Positions 10,131-21,157 of a stretch of 64,000 nt of DNA are shown in pieces. Below the pieces are notes generated by a model. It had not been told where the DNA came from, did no database searches, and worked only from the letters and a program-made list of their open reading frames with translations. This stretch comes from Leclercia adecarboxylata (lineage in GTDB: Bacteria > Pseudomonadota > Gammaproteobacteria > Enterobacterales > Enterobacteriaceae), in NCBI RefSeq assembly GCF_023639785.1, contig NZ_CP098325.1:2852001-2916000 (forward strand). The letters are read 5' to 3'. Within the stretch, counting starts at the first letter, position 1. Each line of letters begins with the position of its first letter. The position numbers and the translations under genes are program-made.

Positions 10131-11000
10131 ATGAACATGCTGGAAAAAATCCAGTTTCAACTGGAACACCTTAGCAAATCCGAGCGAAAAGTGGCTGAAG
10201 TAATTCTCGCCGCGCCTGCTCAGGCCATTCATTCCAGCATTGCCGCCCTGGCGCAGGAGTCCGGGGTGAGCGAACCCACCGTCAACCGGTTCTGCCGCAG
10301 CATGGAGACGCGTGGATTCCCTGATTTTAAACTGCATCTGGCGCAAAGTCTGGCGAACGGTACCCCTTATGTGAACCGTAACGTCGATGAAGACGACAGC
10401 GTGGAGGCTTATACGGGCAAGATTTTCGAATCTGCCATGGCAACGCTGGATCAGGTGCGTCAGTCGCTGGATATGACGTCTGTTAACCGCGCTGTCGATC
10501 TGCTGACTCAGGCAAAGAAAATTGCTTTCTTTGGCCTCGGCTCATCCGCCGCGGTCGCCCACGATGCGATGAACAAGTTTTTCCGCTTTAACGTCCCGGT
10601 TATCTATTCCGACGACATCGTGCTGCAACGCATGAGCTGTATGAATTGTAACGAAGATGACGTGGTGGTCCTGATATCCCATACTGGCCGTACCAAAAGT
10701 CTGGTAGAACTGGCCCAACTGGCGCGTGAAAACGATGCCATGGTCATCGCACTTACCACCACAGGTACGCCACTGGCGCGTGAAGCGACTCTGGCGATCA
10801 CCCTCGACGTGCCGGAAGACACCGATATCTATATGCCGATGGTGTCACGCCTGGCGCAGCTCACCGTCATCGACGTGCTGGCCACCGGTTTTACCCTGCG
10901 CCGCGGGGCGAAATTCAGAGATAACTTGAAGCGCGTCAAGGAAGCGCTCAAGGAATCGCGTTTTGATAAAGAATTGTTCATAAAGAGCGATGTTCCCTGA
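10131..11000 (+). CDS. hexR: HexR, RpiR-family transcriptional regulator of hexose phosphate metabolism
   Basis: This 289-residue regulator has an N-terminal RpiR helix-turn-helix (about residues 1-77; SGVSEPTVNRFCRS is the recognition region) and a C-terminal SIS sugar-phosphate domain (about 125-260; GLGSSAAVAHDA, SHTGRTKSLVELA). The known family member senses KDPG and controls zwf, edd-eda and other central carbon genes. It is divergent from zwf, whose promoter holds a HexR box. The start at 10131 (MNMLEKIQ) matches the E. coli protein; upstream ATGs add only non-conserved residues. Confidence 0.95.
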   Translation: MNMLEKIQFQLEHLSKSERKVAEVILAAPAQAIHSSIAALAQESGVSEPTVNRFCRSMETRGFPDFKLHLAQSLANGTPYVNRNVDEDDSVEAYTGKIFESAMATLDQVRQSLDMTSVNRAVDLLTQAKKIAFFGLGSSAAVAHDAMNKFFRFNVPVIYSDDIVLQRMSCMNCNEDDVVVLISHTGRTKSLVELAQLARENDAMVIALTTTGTPLAREATLAITLDVPEDTDIYMPMVSRLAQLTVIDVLATGFTLRRGAKFRDNLKRVKEALKESRFDKELFIKSDVP

Positions 11001-11123
11001 TCGTTAACGACTAAGTTGTTTCTTTTTTCGGCATTCGGTAAGTTTCCAGTTGCTATCAAGACGGACAACGTGCCGAATCATTGTTCACGCAACACCAGGT
11101 TGTTTCACACAACGGAGTATTAC

Positions 11124-12566
11124 ATGTCCAGAAGGCTTCGCAGAACCAAGATCGTTACCACCTTAGGCCCGGCTACTGACCGCGATAATAACCTCGAGAA
11201 AATCATCGCCGCAGGCGCCAACGTAGTGCGTATGAACTTCTCTCACGGTACGCCGGAAGATCATAAATTACGTGCAGACAAGGTCCGTGAGATCGCGGCA
11301 AAACTGGGACGTCATGTTGCTATCCTCGGTGATCTGCAGGGTCCTAAGATCCGTGTTTCCACCTTTAAAGAAGGCAAAGTTTTTCTCAATATCGGGGATA
11401 AGTTCCTGCTCGATGCCAACCTGAGCAAAGGTGAAGGCGATAAAGAGAAAGTCGGTATCGACTACAAAGGGCTCCCTGCTGACGTGGTACCGGGCGATAT
11501 CCTGCTGCTCGACGACGGCCGCGTTCAGCTGAAAGTGCTGGAAGTGAATGGCATGAAGGTGTTTACCGAAGTGACCGTTGGCGGCCCGCTCTCTAACAAC
11601 AAAGGCATTAACAAGCTGGGTGGCGGCCTTTCTGCCGAAGCCCTGACCGAAAAAGACAAAGCTGACATCATCACCGCCGCAGAAATCGGCGTGGATTATC
11701 TGGCCGTCTCCTTCCCGCGCTGCGGCGAAGATCTGAACTATGCCCGCCGCCTGGCGCGCGATGCAGGCTGTGATGCCAAAATCGTTGCCAAAGTGGAGCG
11801 TGCGGAAGCGGTCTGCAGTCAGGATGCGATGGATGACATCATCCTGGCTTCCGACGTGGTGATGGTTGCCCGTGGTGACCTGGGCGTTGAAATTGGCGAC
11901 CCGGAACTGGTCGGGATCCAGAAGGCGCTGATCCGCCGTGCGCGTCAGCTTAACCGCTCTGTGATCACCGCGACCCAGATGATGGAATCGATGATCACTA
12001 ACCCTATGCCGACCCGTGCTGAAGTCATGGACGTGGCGAACGCCGTGCTCGACGGCACCGATGCCGTGATGCTGTCAGCTGAAACCGCTGCAGGTCAGTA
12101 TCCGGCAGAGACCGTGGCCGCGATGGCGCGTGTCTGCCTGGGTGCCGAGAAGATCCCAAGCATCAACGTCTCTAAACACCGTCTGGACGTACAGTTCGAC
12201 AACGTGGAAGAGGCGATTGCGATGTCCGCCATGTATGCGGCGAACCACCTGAAGGGCGTTACCGCCATCATCACCATGACCGAATCCGGCCGTACCGCGC
12301 TGATGACCTCCCGTATCAGTTCCGGCCTGCCGATCTTTGCCATGTCACGTCATGAGCGCACCCTGAACCTGACCGCCCTGTACCGTGGCGTGACGCCGGT
12401 GTTCTTCGACAGCAATAATGACGGCGTAGCCGCGGCAAACGACGCCGTGAACCTGCTGCGCGACAAAGGCTACCTGGTTTCCGGTGATATCGTTATCGTG
12501 ACCCAGGGTGATGTCATGAGCACCATTGGTTCGACCAACACCACCCGCGTGATGACCGTCGAATAA
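11124..12566 (+). CDS. pykA: Pyruvate kinase II
   Basis: This 480-residue AMP-activated pyruvate kinase transfers phosphate from phosphoenolpyruvate to ADP. The substrate and metal residues sit in [24 protein letters not shown] and the signature [10 protein letters not shown]. Length equals E. coli PykA rather than the slightly shorter PykF, and the neighbours hexR and lpxM are those of pykA. The start at 11124 follows CGGAG; upstream codons in frame are unsupported leader. Confidence 0.97.
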   Translation: MSRRLRRTKIVTTLGPATDRDNNLEKIIAAGANVVRMNFSHGTPEDHKLRADKVREIAAKLGRHVAILGDLQGPKIRVSTFKEGKVFLNIGDKFLLDANLSKGEGDKEKVGIDYKGLPADVVPGDILLLDDGRVQLKVLEVNGMKVFTEVTVGGPLSNNKGINKLGGGLSAEALTEKDKADIITAAEIGVDYLAVSFPRCGEDLNYARRLARDAGCDAKIVAKVERAEAVCSQDAMDDIILASDVVMVARGDLGVEIGDPELVGIQKALIRRARQLNRSVITATQMMESMITNPMPTRAEVMDVANAVLDGTDAVMLSAETAAGQYPAETVAAMARVCLGAEKIPSINVSKHRLDVQFDNVEEAIAMSAMYAANHLKGVTAIITMTESGRTALMTSRISSGLPIFAMSRHERTLNLTALYRGVTPVFFDSNNDGVAAANDAVNLLRDKGYLVSGDIVIVTQGDVMSTIGSTNTTRVMTVE

Positions 12567-12578
12567 TCCGAGGGTTGT

Positions 12579-12603
12579 GCCGGGTGGCGCTGCGCTTACC
12601 CGG
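12579..12603. repeat. REP element downstream of pykA
   Basis: GCCGGGTGGCGCTGCGCTTA followed by CCCGG is the same REP family as at 5544 and 39197. It lies between the convergent pykA and lpxM. Confidence 0.75.
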
Positions 12604-12617
12604 TCTGGGTGACTCTT

Positions 12618-12640
12618 CCCTCTCCCCTTTCGGGAGAGGG
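12618..12640. repeat. CCCTCTCCC/GGGAGAGGG intergenic hairpin, copy 1
   Basis: A nine-bp perfect inverted repeat (12618-12626 and 12632-12640) is followed on the plus strand by GACTTTTATTT, so it may end pykA transcripts. The same stem occurs at 17642-17664 and 26753-26775, each time between convergent genes. Confidence 0.7.
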
Positions 12641-12646
12641 GGACTT

Positions 12647-13618
12647 TTATTTCTTCGGATACAGCTCTTTGCGCTTGTATGGCTCTTTCTCGCCGGGCTT
12701 GCGCGTCTTCAGCAGCTTCAGGATCCAGGTGTACTGCTCCGCATGGGGGCCTACCAGGATCTCCACCTCTTCGTTCATCCGGCGCGCGATTGTATTGTCA
12801 TCAGCGGTGAGCAAGTCATCCATTGGCGGACGCACTTCAATCGTCAGGCGGTGGGTTTTGCCATCATAAATCGGGAATAACGGGATCACCCGCGCCTGGC
12901 ATACCTTCATCAGCCGGCCAATGGCAGGCAGGGTCGCCTTATAGGTGGCAAAGAAATCGACAAACTCACTGTGTTCAGGCCCGTGGTCCTGATCCGGCAG
13001 ATAATAGCCCCAGTAGCCCTGGCGAACGGACTTAATAAAAGGTTTGATGCCGTCGTTACGGGCATGCAGGCGGCCGCCAAAGCGACGACGTACCGTATTC
13101 CACACGTAATCGAAGACCTTATTCCCCTGATTGTGGAACATCGCCGCCATTTTCTGCCCCTGCGAGGCCATCAGCATCGCCGGAATGTCCACGCCCCAGC
13201 CGTGCGGCACCAGGAAGATCACTTTTTCGTCGTTGCGACGCATCTCCTCGATGATCTCCAGCCCTTTCCAGTCAACGCGGCTGATGATTTTTTCCGGCCC
13301 GCGTAAAGCCAGTTCCCCCATCATCGCCATCGCCTGTGGCGCGGTGGTGAACATCTCATCAATGATGGCCTCACGCTCTGCCTCGCTCTTTTCCGGGAAG
13401 CAGTAAAAGAGGTTTATCTGCGCGCGACGGCGGGCGCTTTTACCCAGCTTTCCCGCCAGACGCCCGACTTTGCCGAGGAGCGGATCGCGTACGGATGCCG
13501 GGAGCATCGCAATCCCCGCAAAGGCATAGACACCCAGCCAGGCGCCCCAGAAGCGCGGATGACGAAAGGATTTCTCAAATTCCGGAATATATTCACTGTT
13601 GTTTTTTTGGGTTTCCAT
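12647..13618 (-). CDS. lpxM: Lipid A biosynthesis myristoyltransferase
   Basis: This 323-residue inner-membrane acyltransferase adds the second secondary acyl chain to (lauroyl)-Kdo2-lipid IVA, giving hexa-acylated lipid A. The acyltransferase HX4D motif is H139-GWGV-D144. The sequence is very close to E. coli LpxM (MsbB), with the same length and same start ([10 protein letters not shown]). A hydrophobic N-terminal segment (about 22-40) anchors it in the membrane. It is transcribed alone and is convergent with pykA. Confidence 0.97.
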   Translation of the reverse strand: METQKNNSEYIPEFEKSFRHPRFWGAWLGVYAFAGIAMLPASVRDPLLGKVGRLAGKLGKSARRRAQINLFYCFPEKSEAEREAIIDEMFTTAPQAMAMMGELALRGPEKIISRVDWKGLEIIEEMRRNDEKVIFLVPHGWGVDIPAMLMASQGQKMAAMFHNQGNKVFDYVWNTVRRRFGGRLHARNDGIKPFIKSVRQGYWGYYLPDQDHGPEHSEFVDFFATYKATLPAIGRLMKVCQARVIPLFPIYDGKTHRLTIEVRPPMDDLLTADDNTIARRMNEEVEILVGPHAEQYTWILKLLKTRKPGEKEPYKRKELYPKK

Positions 13619-13691
13619 GCTTTTTCCAGGGCGGGTGATGCTTAAAAGAGTGATGCGTTAGTTTAGCGAGGCCATGCGCAAGGCACAAAAG

Positions 13692-13720
13692 AAAAAGCCG
13701 GTGCAGTTACGCACCGGCTT
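13692..13720 (-). terminator. Rho-independent terminator of mepM
   Basis: The ten-bp stem AAGCCGGTGC (13695-13704) pairs with 13711-13720 and is followed on the minus strand by TTTTTC. It lies 15 bp beyond the mepM stop. Confidence 0.85.
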
Positions 13721-13734
13721 GTATCACTGCAGAA

Positions 13735-15057
13735 TTAATCCAGCGTCAGCTGCGGAATAACCTCTTTGACCTGCGCCAGATAATCGGTGCGGTCTTTACC
13801 GGTCAGCCCTTCAGTACGCGGCAGCTTGGCCGTTAACGGGTTGACCGCCTGCTGGTTGATCCATACTTCATAATGGAGGTGCGGGCCGGTAGAGCGTCCG
13901 GTATTACCAGAGAGCGCAATACGGTCGCCACGTTTCACTTTCTGGCCCGGCTTCACCAGCAGCTTACGCAGGTGCATATAGCGGGTGGTATAGGTGCGCC
14001 CGTGACGGATGGCAACATAATAGCCTGCAGCGCCGCTGCGTTTTGCCATCACCACTTCGCCGTCACCGACAGCCAGCACTGGCGTACCCTGAGGCATGGC
14101 GAAGTCCACACCACGGTGCGGGGCAACGCGACCGGTAACCGGGTTCAGACGACGCGGGTTAAAGTTCGAAGAGACACGGAACTGTTTTGAGGTCGGGAAG
14201 CGCAAGAAGCCTTTTGCCAGGCCCGTACCGTTACGATCGTAGAATTTGCCGTCTTCAGCGCGGATGGCGTAATAATCTTTACCATCAGAACGCAAACGAA
14301 CCCCCAGCAACTGGCTCTGCTCGCGCTTGCCGTCGAGCATTTCGCGGGACATCAGCACCGAGTACGAATCGCCTTTTTTCAGCTTACGGAAGTCCATCTG
14401 CCACTGCATCGCTTTAATGACTGAACTAATTTCACCGCTGGTGAGCCCCGCGTCACGGGCACTGGCAACGAAGCTGCCACCGCTCAACTTACCTTTGATA
14501 GCGCTGTTAACCCAGTCGCCCTGCTGCATTTCGCTGCTCATCTTGAAACCGTTTTCAACGCGATCGTAGGTGCGGGTTTCACGACGGGAGACTTCCCAGG
14601 TCAGGCGCTGCAGGTCGCCGTTATCGGTGAGGGTCCAGGAGAGCTGTTGGCCAATTTTCAGGTTTCGCAGATCTTTATCAGAGGCGGCAAGCCGGCTGAT
14701 TTCGCTCATATCGATACCGTACTGATTCAGCACGCTGCTTAAGGTATCGCCCGTTGACACAACATATTCGTGCACACCCACTTCGGCTTCGGTTTTTTCG
14801 TCCAGCTCATCCTGAGGAATGGCTTCTTCTTCCTGTGGCGCCTGATCGATAGGCTCACTGGCTTCCGGCAGCAGCGAGCGGATTTCATTCTTTTCCAGCT
14901 CGATGGTCCTGATAACCGGTGCGGAATTAGGGTGGTAGACAAAGGGTCGCCAGACGGCGACCGCTAAGGTGAGAACTGTAAGCGACCCCAGCATGACGCG
15001 GTGGGGCCGGGGCAGATTGTTAAATGCCAGGGCGACAGAGCGGGCTATCTGTTGCAC
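13735..15057 (-). CDS. mepM: Murein DD-endopeptidase MepM
   Basis: This 440-residue envelope enzyme opens D-Ala-mDAP cross-links so that new peptidoglycan strands can be inserted. An N-terminal membrane anchor (about 20-37), a LysM murein-binding domain (about 95-140, beginning HEYVVSTGDTLSS) and a C-terminal M23 zinc peptidase domain are present. Zinc ligands are in HRGVDFAMP and HLHYEVW. Length equals E. coli MepM (YebA). It is followed by a strong terminator and lies head-to-tail with znuA, 15 bp downstream of its stop. Confidence 0.96.
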   Translation of the reverse strand: MQQIARSVALAFNNLPRPHRVMLGSLTVLTLAVAVWRPFVYHPNSAPVIRTIELEKNEIRSLLPEASEPIDQAPQEEEAIPQDELDEKTEAEVGVHEYVVSTGDTLSSVLNQYGIDMSEISRLAASDKDLRNLKIGQQLSWTLTDNGDLQRLTWEVSRRETRTYDRVENGFKMSSEMQQGDWVNSAIKGKLSGGSFVASARDAGLTSGEISSVIKAMQWQMDFRKLKKGDSYSVLMSREMLDGKREQSQLLGVRLRSDGKDYYAIRAEDGKFYDRNGTGLAKGFLRFPTSKQFRVSSNFNPRRLNPVTGRVAPHRGVDFAMPQGTPVLAVGDGEVVMAKRSGAAGYYVAIRHGRTYTTRYMHLRKLLVKPGQKVKRGDRIALSGNTGRSTGPHLHYEVWINQQAVNPLTAKLPRTEGLTGKDRTDYLAQVKEVIPQLTLD

Positions 15058-15072
15058 GTAATCACTTCCTCG

Positions 15073-16017
15073 TTAATCTCCTTTCAGGCAGCTCGCATAC
15101 TGGTTCGCCAGTTGGCTGAGGAACTGCGAATAGCTCGCTTTGCTCAACTGGATAGAGGTTCCCAGTGGGTCAAGGGTGCCCATACGCACGGACGTACCCC
15201 TTGCCACGGCTTCAACGACCGCTGGCCTGAACTGTGGCTCAGCAAAAACGCAGGTCGCTTTTTGCTCAACCAACTGTGTTCTGATTTCATGTAAACGCTG
15301 CGCACCAGGTTGAATTTCCGGATTCACGGTGAAGTGGCCAAGCGGCGTAAGACCGTAGTGTTTTTCGTAATAGCCATAGGCATCATGAAAAACGAAATAT
15401 CCTTTACCTTTCAATGGTGCGAGCTCGGTACCCACCTGCTTGTCGGTTGCGGCAAGTTGTGCCTCAAAATCCTTCAGGTTGGCGTCTAGTTTGGCTCGAC
15501 TTTGCGGCATAAGTTCCACTAATTTTTCGTGGATTGCAACCGCCGAAAGCCGCGCTATTTCTGGTGACAGCCAAAGGTGCATATTGTAATCACCATGATG
15601 GTGATGCTCGTCACCTTTTTCCGCGCTACCATGATCATGATCGTGGTCGTGATCGTCGTCATCGTCCCCTTTCATGAGAAGCGGTTTCACGCCTGCAAGG
15701 TCAGAGATGTTAACCTGTTTAGACTCGGGCAACTGATTCGCCGACTTCTGCATGAAGGCTTCCATATCCGGGCCGATCCATACAACTAAGTCCGCGTTTT
15801 GTAAGCGTTTTACATCGGAAGGACGCAGAGAGTAGTCATGTTCTGACGCGCCATCAGGCAGTAAAACCTGGGTTTCAGTGACCCCATCTGCGATAGCGGA
15901 TGCGATAAAACCGAGCGGTTTAAGCGAAGCGACTACGGCGGCGTTAACATCTTGTGCTGTTGAACCCCAAAGTGCAGCGGATAGTGCTGCGAAAAGAAGC
16001 GTATTTTTCTGTAACAT
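15073..16017 (-). CDS. znuA: Zinc ABC transporter periplasmic binding protein
   Basis: This 314-residue high-affinity periplasmic zinc carrier delivers Zn2+ to ZnuBC. A signal peptide (about residues 1-26, ending VNAA) is followed by a cluster A-I binding fold with zinc-ligand histidines in [10 protein letters not shown] and NMHLWLSPE, and the typical acidic/His-rich flexible loop (runs of [11 protein letters not shown] and HHHH at about 120-146). The start at 16017 (MLQKNTLL) matches the E. coli protein; the frame is open much further upstream, through the Zur box, which is not coding. It is divergent from znuCB. Confidence 0.95.
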   Translation of the reverse strand: MLQKNTLLFAALSAALWGSTAQDVNAAVVASLKPLGFIASAIADGVTETQVLLPDGASEHDYSLRPSDVKRLQNADLVVWIGPDMEAFMQKSANQLPESKQVNISDLAGVKPLLMKGDDDDDHDHDHDHGSAEKGDEHHHHGDYNMHLWLSPEIARLSAVAIHEKLVELMPQSRAKLDANLKDFEAQLAATDKQVGTELAPLKGKGYFVFHDAYGYYEKHYGLTPLGHFTVNPEIQPGAQRLHEIRTQLVEQKATCVFAEPQFRPAVVEAVARGTSVRMGTLDPLGTSIQLSKASYSQFLSQLANQYASCLKGD

Positions 16018-16047
16018 AATGCGACTTATCATCGTAATGAACGTGTG

Positions 16048-16069
16048 GAATGTGATATTATAACATTCG
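16048..16069. promoter_or_regulatory. Zur operator between znuA and znuCB
   Basis: A 22-bp near-palindrome with half-sites GAATGTGATA and TATAACATTC matches the E. coli Zur box in the same intergenic space. It sits 31 bp from the znuA start and 26 bp from znuC, so a single Zur-zinc dimer pair could shut both divergent promoters. Confidence 0.9.
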
Positions 16070-16094
16070 ATGACTTCTGCAAGCATAAATTGAC

Positions 16095-16850
16095 ATGACG
16101 AATCTGGTATCTCTCGAAAATATTTCGGTTTCATTTGGTCAGCGCCGCGTCCTCTCTGACATTTCGCTGAATCTGAAACCTGGCAAAATTTTGACCCTTC
16201 TCGGTCCAAACGGTGCGGGTAAGTCCACGCTGGTGCGGGTCGTACTGGGCCTGGTAGCACCGGACTCGGGCCTGATCAAGCGTGACCGGCAGCTGCGCAT
16301 AGGCTATGTGCCTCAAAAGCTGCATCTGGACGCCACGCTGCCGCTGACCGTCAGCCGCTTCCTGCGACTTCGCCCCGATACGCGTAAAGAAGATATTCTT
16401 CCGGCGCTTAAGCGTGTGCAGGCGGGGCATCTTATTGACGCGCCTCTGCAAAAGCTATCCGGTGGCGAAACCCAGCGCGTGCTGTTAGCCCGTGCTCTGC
16501 TGAATAAGCCGCAGCTGCTGGTGCTCGACGAACCGACTCAGGGGGTGGATGTCAACGGACAGGTTGCGCTGTATGACCTGATCGACCAGCTGCGTAAAGA
16601 GCTGGACTGCGCCGTCCTGATGGTCTCCCACGACCTGCATCTGGTGATGGCCAAAACGGACGAAGTGCTCTGCCTGAACCACCATATCTGCTGTTCCGGC
16701 ACGCCGGAGGTGGTTTCCATGCATCCGGAATTTATCTCGATGTTTGGCCCACGCGGCGCTGAACAGCTGGGCATTTATCGCCACCATCACAACCACCGCC
16801 ATGATTTGCAGGGACGGATTGTCCTTCGCCGGGGAAACGGTAACTCATGA
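16095..16850 (+). CDS. znuC: Zinc ABC transporter ATP-binding protein
   Basis: This 251-residue ABC ATPase powers the ZnuABC importer. Walker A (GPNGAGKST), Q-loop, signature [15 protein letters not shown], Walker B (LLVLDEP) and the H-loop (MVSHDLHL) are all present. The C-terminus carries a His-rich tail ([10 protein letters not shown]) characteristic of ZnuC. Its stop overlaps the znuB start by 4 bp, indicating translational coupling. It is controlled by the Zur box just upstream. Confidence 0.97.
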   Translation: MTNLVSLENISVSFGQRRVLSDISLNLKPGKILTLLGPNGAGKSTLVRVVLGLVAPDSGLIKRDRQLRIGYVPQKLHLDATLPLTVSRFLRLRPDTRKEDILPALKRVQAGHLIDAPLQKLSGGETQRVLLARALLNKPQLLVLDEPTQGVDVNGQVALYDLIDQLRKELDCAVLMVSHDLHLVMAKTDEVLCLNHHICCSGTPEVVSMHPEFISMFGPRGAEQLGIYRHHHNHRHDLQGRIVLRRGNGNS

Positions 16851-17632
16851 TTGAACTCTTACTGCCCGGCTGGCTGGCCGGGATGATGCTCGCCTGCGCG
16901 GCGGGTCCACTGGGCTCGTTTGTCGTCTGGCGCCGGATGTCCTACTTTGGCGATACGCTGGCGCACGCCTCTCTGCTGGGCGTCGCCTTTGGTTTACTGC
17001 TGGATGTGAATCCTTTTTACGCGGTGATTGCGGTGACCCTGCTGCTCGCGGCAGGTCTGGTGTGGCTGGAAAAACGCCCGCACCTGGCGGTGGATACCCT
17101 GCTTGGGATCATGGCCCACAGCGCCCTGTCGCTGGGTCTGGTGGTGGTGAGCCTGATGTCCAATATTCGCGTGGATTTAATGGCCTATCTGTTTGGCGAT
17201 CTGCTGGCGGTCACGCCGGACGACCTGATCGCCATCGCCATCGGGGTAATGATTGTCCTGGCTATTCTGCTCTGGCAGTGGCGCAGCCTGCTGGCGATGA
17301 CCATTAGCCCGGATTTAGCCTTTGTTGATGGCGTGAAGCTGCAGCGCGTAAAACTGCTCCTGATGCTGGTTACCGCGTTGACTATTGGCGTGGCGATGAA
17401 GTTTGTCGGGGCGTTGATCATCACCTCCCTGCTGATTATCCCCGCTGCTACCGCGCGTCGTTTTGCCCGTACGCCGGAACAAATGGCCGGTGTGGCCGTG
17501 GGTGTGGGGATGATTGCGGTGACTGGCGGATTAACCTTCTCGGCGTTTTATGACACCCCAGCCGGGCCGTCCGTGGTGCTGTGTGCGGCTACGCTGTTTA
17601 TCTTCAGCATGATGAAGAAGCCTGCCAGTTAA
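16847..17632 (+). CDS. znuB: Zinc ABC transporter permease
   Basis: This 261-residue integral membrane permease of the ABC-3 (manganese/zinc) family has about seven to eight hydrophobic segments spread over its length. It forms the channel for zinc released by ZnuA. It overlaps znuC by 4 bp (ATGA), and the length is as in E. coli. A CCCTCTCCC-type hairpin lies ten bases after the stop. Confidence 0.97.
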   Translation: MIELLLPGWLAGMMLACAAGPLGSFVVWRRMSYFGDTLAHASLLGVAFGLLLDVNPFYAVIAVTLLLAAGLVWLEKRPHLAVDTLLGIMAHSALSLGLVVVSLMSNIRVDLMAYLFGDLLAVTPDDLIAIAIGVMIVLAILLWQWRSLLAMTISPDLAFVDGVKLQRVKLLLMLVTALTIGVAMKFVGALIITSLLIIPAATARRFARTPEQMAGVAVGVGMIAVTGGLTFSAFYDTPAGPSVVLCAATLFIFSMMKKPAS

Positions 17633-17641
17633 TTCATTTTT

Positions 17642-17664
17642 CCCCTCTCCCACAGGGAGAGGGG
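17642..17664. repeat. CCCTCTCCC/GGGAGAGGG intergenic hairpin, copy 2
   Basis: A ten-bp perfect stem (CCCCTCTCCC, 17642-17651, against 17655-17664) has a 3-nt loop. It sits between convergent znuB and ruvB, ten bases from either stop, and probably acts as a bidirectional 3' end. There is no clear T-run on the plus strand. Confidence 0.7.
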
Positions 17665-17673
17665 AAAGGGTGA

Positions 17674-18687
<1,014 letters not shown>

Positions 18688-18692
18688 TTACC

Positions 18693-19304
18693 TCACAATG
18701 CGGCGCGAAGCGCTTCACGAATCAGGGTTTCACTGGTAGCGTCCGGTTTAGCCACTTTGCTGACCATCCGGCTCGCTTCCTGAGGTTTATAGCCCAGCGC
18801 CACCAGCGCGGCAACCGCTTCCTGTTCCGCATCGTCTGTGGCCGGGCCCGACGGCGAAGTCAGCACCAGGTCGGCTGCAGGGGTAAACAGATCGCCATGC
18901 AGACCTTTGAAGCGGTCTTTCATCTCGACAATCAGGCGCTCGGCCGTTTTCTTACCGATGCCCGGGAGTTTAATCAGGGCGGCGGGATCTTCGCGCTCAA
19001 CGGCGTTAACAAACTGCGGAGCCGACATTCCGGAGAGGATCGCCAGCGCCAGTTTTGGCCCCACGCCGTTGGTTTTAATCAGCTCTTTAAAAAGAGTACG
19101 CTCCTGCTTGTTGTTAAAGCCAAACAGCAGTTGAGCATCTTCACGCACCACGAAGTGGGTGAAGACAATCGCTTCCTTGCCCGCGTCCGGTAACTCATAG
19201 AAGCAGGTCATCGGCATATGCACTTCATAGCCTACGCCTGCGGCTTCCAGCAGCACTATCGGGGGTTGTTTTTCTAAGATGATGCCTCTGAGTCTGCCTA
19301 TCAC
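18693..19304 (-). CDS. ruvA: Holliday junction branch migration complex subunit RuvA
   Basis: This 203-residue protein binds four-way junctions as a tetramer and loads RuvB. An N-terminal OB-fold (about 1-64), two helix-hairpin-helix motifs ([26 protein letters not shown]) and a flexible linker to the C-terminal RuvB-binding domain (about 155-203) are visible. It is the first gene of ruvAB and follows a LexA-type box at 19358-19373. Confidence 0.98.
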   Translation of the reverse strand: MIGRLRGIILEKQPPIVLLEAAGVGYEVHMPMTCFYELPDAGKEAIVFTHFVVREDAQLLFGFNNKQERTLFKELIKTNGVGPKLALAILSGMSAPQFVNAVEREDPAALIKLPGIGKKTAERLIVEMKDRFKGLHGDLFTPAADLVLTSPSGPATDDAEQEAVAALVALGYKPQEASRMVSKVAKPDATSETLIREALRAAL

Positions 19305-19350
19305 GTGACGCTCCTGCGTTAAGGGCTAAAAGTTACCGCTGCCATAATAA

Positions 19351-19376
19351 AAAAAGGCTGGATAAACATCCAGCCT
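19351..19376 (-). terminator. ruvC terminator that is also a LexA (SOS) box
   Basis: The eight-bp stem AGGCTGGA (19355-19362) pairs with 19369-19376 and is followed on the minus strand by seven T, a good intrinsic terminator for ruvC. Its core CTGGATAAACATCCAG (19358-19373) has the CTG-N10-CAG symmetry of a LexA box and closely resembles the known ruvA SOS box. It lies 54 bp upstream of the ruvA start. Both roles are inferred from sequence. Confidence 0.8.
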
Positions 19377-19388
19377 GATTTCACACAT

Positions 19389-19910
19389 TTAGCGTAATCG
19401 TCCGCGGGCCAGGTTAAGCCGCGACTCGCTAATCTGCATCGCGTTCTGGCTAACGTGACAATGGGTAATGGCAATGGCCAGCGCATCGGCGGCATCAGCC
19501 TGTGGATTAGCGGGCAGTTTTAACAGGGTGCGCACCATGTGCTGCACCTGGCTTTTATCTGCGCCACCGTTCCCCACCACGGTTTGCTTGACCTGCCGCG
19601 CGGCGTATTCAAACACCGGCAGATCCTGGTTCACCGCAGCGACAATCGCCACGCCGCGCGCCTGACCAAGCTTCAGCGCCGAGTCGGCGTTCTTCGCCAT
19701 AAACACCTGTTCGATGGCGAAATAGTCCGGCTGGAACTGGGTGATGATCTCCGTCACGCCCGCGTAAATGAGCTTCAGGCGCGACGGCAGATCTTCCACT
19801 TTGGTACGGATACAGCCACTGCCCAGGTAGGTCAACTGACGCCCGACCTGACGGATAACGCCATAACCGGTGATGCGTGAGCCCGGGTCGATACCGAGAA
19901 TAATTGCCAT
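19389..19910 (-). CDS. ruvC: Holliday junction resolvase RuvC
   Basis: This 173-residue dimeric endonuclease resolves Holliday junctions after RuvAB migration. The RNase H-like fold carries the four acidic catalytic residues: Asp in GIDPGSR, Glu in AIEQVF, and the pair in [12 protein letters not shown]. The ATG at 19910 is chosen over a GTG one codon upstream because the family starts MAIILGID. It is the downstream gene of yebC-ruvC and ends before a terminator that separates it from ruvAB. Confidence 0.98.
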   Translation of the reverse strand: MAIILGIDPGSRITGYGVIRQVGRQLTYLGSGCIRTKVEDLPSRLKLIYAGVTEIITQFQPDYFAIEQVFMAKNADSALKLGQARGVAIVAAVNQDLPVFEYAARQVKQTVVGNGGADKSQVQHMVRTLLKLPANPQADAADALAIAITHCHVSQNAMQISESRLNLARGRLR

Positions 19911-19944
19911 CACGCCGCTCCGGTTATCGGTTTACGTTGGGCCA

Positions 19945-20685
19945 TTACAGCGTAGCCGCAACCTCGTCGGAGATTTCACCGTTGTGGTAAACTTCCTGCA
20001 CGTCGTCGCAATCTTCGAGCATGTCGATCAGACGCAGCAGTTTCGGTGCGGTTTCCGCATCCATGTCCGCTTTGGTAGATGGGATCATGGTGACTTCAGC
20101 CGCATCGGCTTTCAGGCCCGCCGCTTCCAGAGCATCACGCACTGCGCCCATCTCTTCCCACGCGGTATAGACGTCAATCGCGCCGTCGTCATAAGTCACA
20201 ACGTCTTCAGCTCCGGCTTCCAGCGCCGCTTCCATGATCGCGTCTTCGTCGCCTTTCTCGAAGGAGATCACGCCCTTCTTGCTGAACAGATACGCAACGG
20301 AACCGTCAGTGCCCAGGTTGCCCCCGGTTTTGGTGAAGGCATGGCGCACTTCGGCAACGGTACGGTTACGGTTGTCGGACAGACATTCAATCATCACCGC
20401 CGTGCCGCCAGGACCGTAGCCTTCATAAATGATGGTTTCCATGTTCGCGTCTTCATCGCCGCCTACGCCACGGGCGATAGCACGGTTCAGGGTGTCACGG
20501 GTCATGTTGTTGCTCAGCGCTTTATCGATCGCGGCACGCAGACGCGGGTTAGAGCCGGCATCGCCGCCACCCAGACGCGCTGCGGTGACCAGCTCACGAA
20601 TGATTTTGGTGAAGATCTTACCGCGTTTGGCATCCTGTGCCGCTTTGCGGTGTTTGGTGTTGGCCCACTTACTATGACCTGCCAT
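19945..20685 (-). CDS. yebC: YebC/PmpR-family protein
   Basis: This 246-residue, highly conserved TACO1/YebC family protein has an N-terminal basic region ([18 protein letters not shown]), three domains and an acidic C-terminus. Members were long annotated as transcriptional regulators; more recent work links the family to ribosomes stalled on proline-rich stretches, so the exact role here is open. Length equals E. coli YebC. It precedes ruvC by 34 bp and follows nudB by 27 bp, probably in one operon. Confidence 0.95.
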   Translation of the reverse strand: MAGHSKWANTKHRKAAQDAKRGKIFTKIIRELVTAARLGGGDAGSNPRLRAAIDKALSNNMTRDTLNRAIARGVGGDEDANMETIIYEGYGPGGTAVMIECLSDNRNRTVAEVRHAFTKTGGNLGTDGSVAYLFSKKGVISFEKGDEDAIMEAALEAGAEDVVTYDDGAIDVYTAWEEMGAVRDALEAAGLKADAAEVTMIPSTKADMDAETAPKLLRLIDMLEDCDDVQEVYHNGEISDEVAATL

Positions 20686-20712
20686 AAAAAACTCTCCAAA
20701 AGGCGCGCCCTC

Positions 20713-21156
20713 TCAGGCGGCGTTAATTACAAATTCTTCAATCGCCTGCCGGTTGCTCCACGACTTGGTTAACGCTGCGGCTTCGGCCGCATTAACCCAG
20801 CGGTAGGTCAAATGTTCGGTGAACACGATCTCCCGCTCGTGAGGAAGCGCAAGGCAGAACCAGGATTCTGTATTGCGTTCGGTCCCCGGCGCATAGCGAT
20901 GACGTAAATGGCTAAAGATTTCAAAATCCACCGTGCGCTGACAGTCCTTCAGGGTCAGTTGCTCGCGGGCAACGTCAATGGTGACCTCTTCCTTTACTTC
21001 GCGCGCGGCGGCCTGCAACGCGGTTTCTCCCTCCTCCAGGCTGCCGGTAACCGACTGCCAGAAGGCGGGATCGTCGCGTCGCTGTAACATCAGCACCCGC
21101 TTCGTGTCTTCTGCATAAATGATCACTAACACGGAAACGGGAAGCTTATATGTCAT
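20713..21156 (-). CDS. nudB: Dihydroneopterin triphosphate diphosphatase NudB
   Basis: This 147-residue Nudix hydrolase removes pyrophosphate from dihydroneopterin triphosphate, an early folate step, and also hydrolyses dATP in vitro. The Nudix box is present as G-x5-E-x7-REVKEE-V, centred on EEGETALQAAAREVKEE. It is a few residues shorter at the N-terminus than the E. coli protein. It starts 2 bp from the aspS stop, indicating an aspS-nudB-yebC-ruvC transcript. Confidence 0.95.
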   Translation of the reverse strand: MTYKLPVSVLVIIYAEDTKRVLMLQRRDDPAFWQSVTGSLEEGETALQAAAREVKEEVTIDVAREQLTLKDCQRTVDFEIFSHLRHRYAPGTERNTESWFCLALPHEREIVFTEHLTYRWVNAAEAAALTKSWSNRQAIEEFVINAA

Positions 21157-21157
21157 A

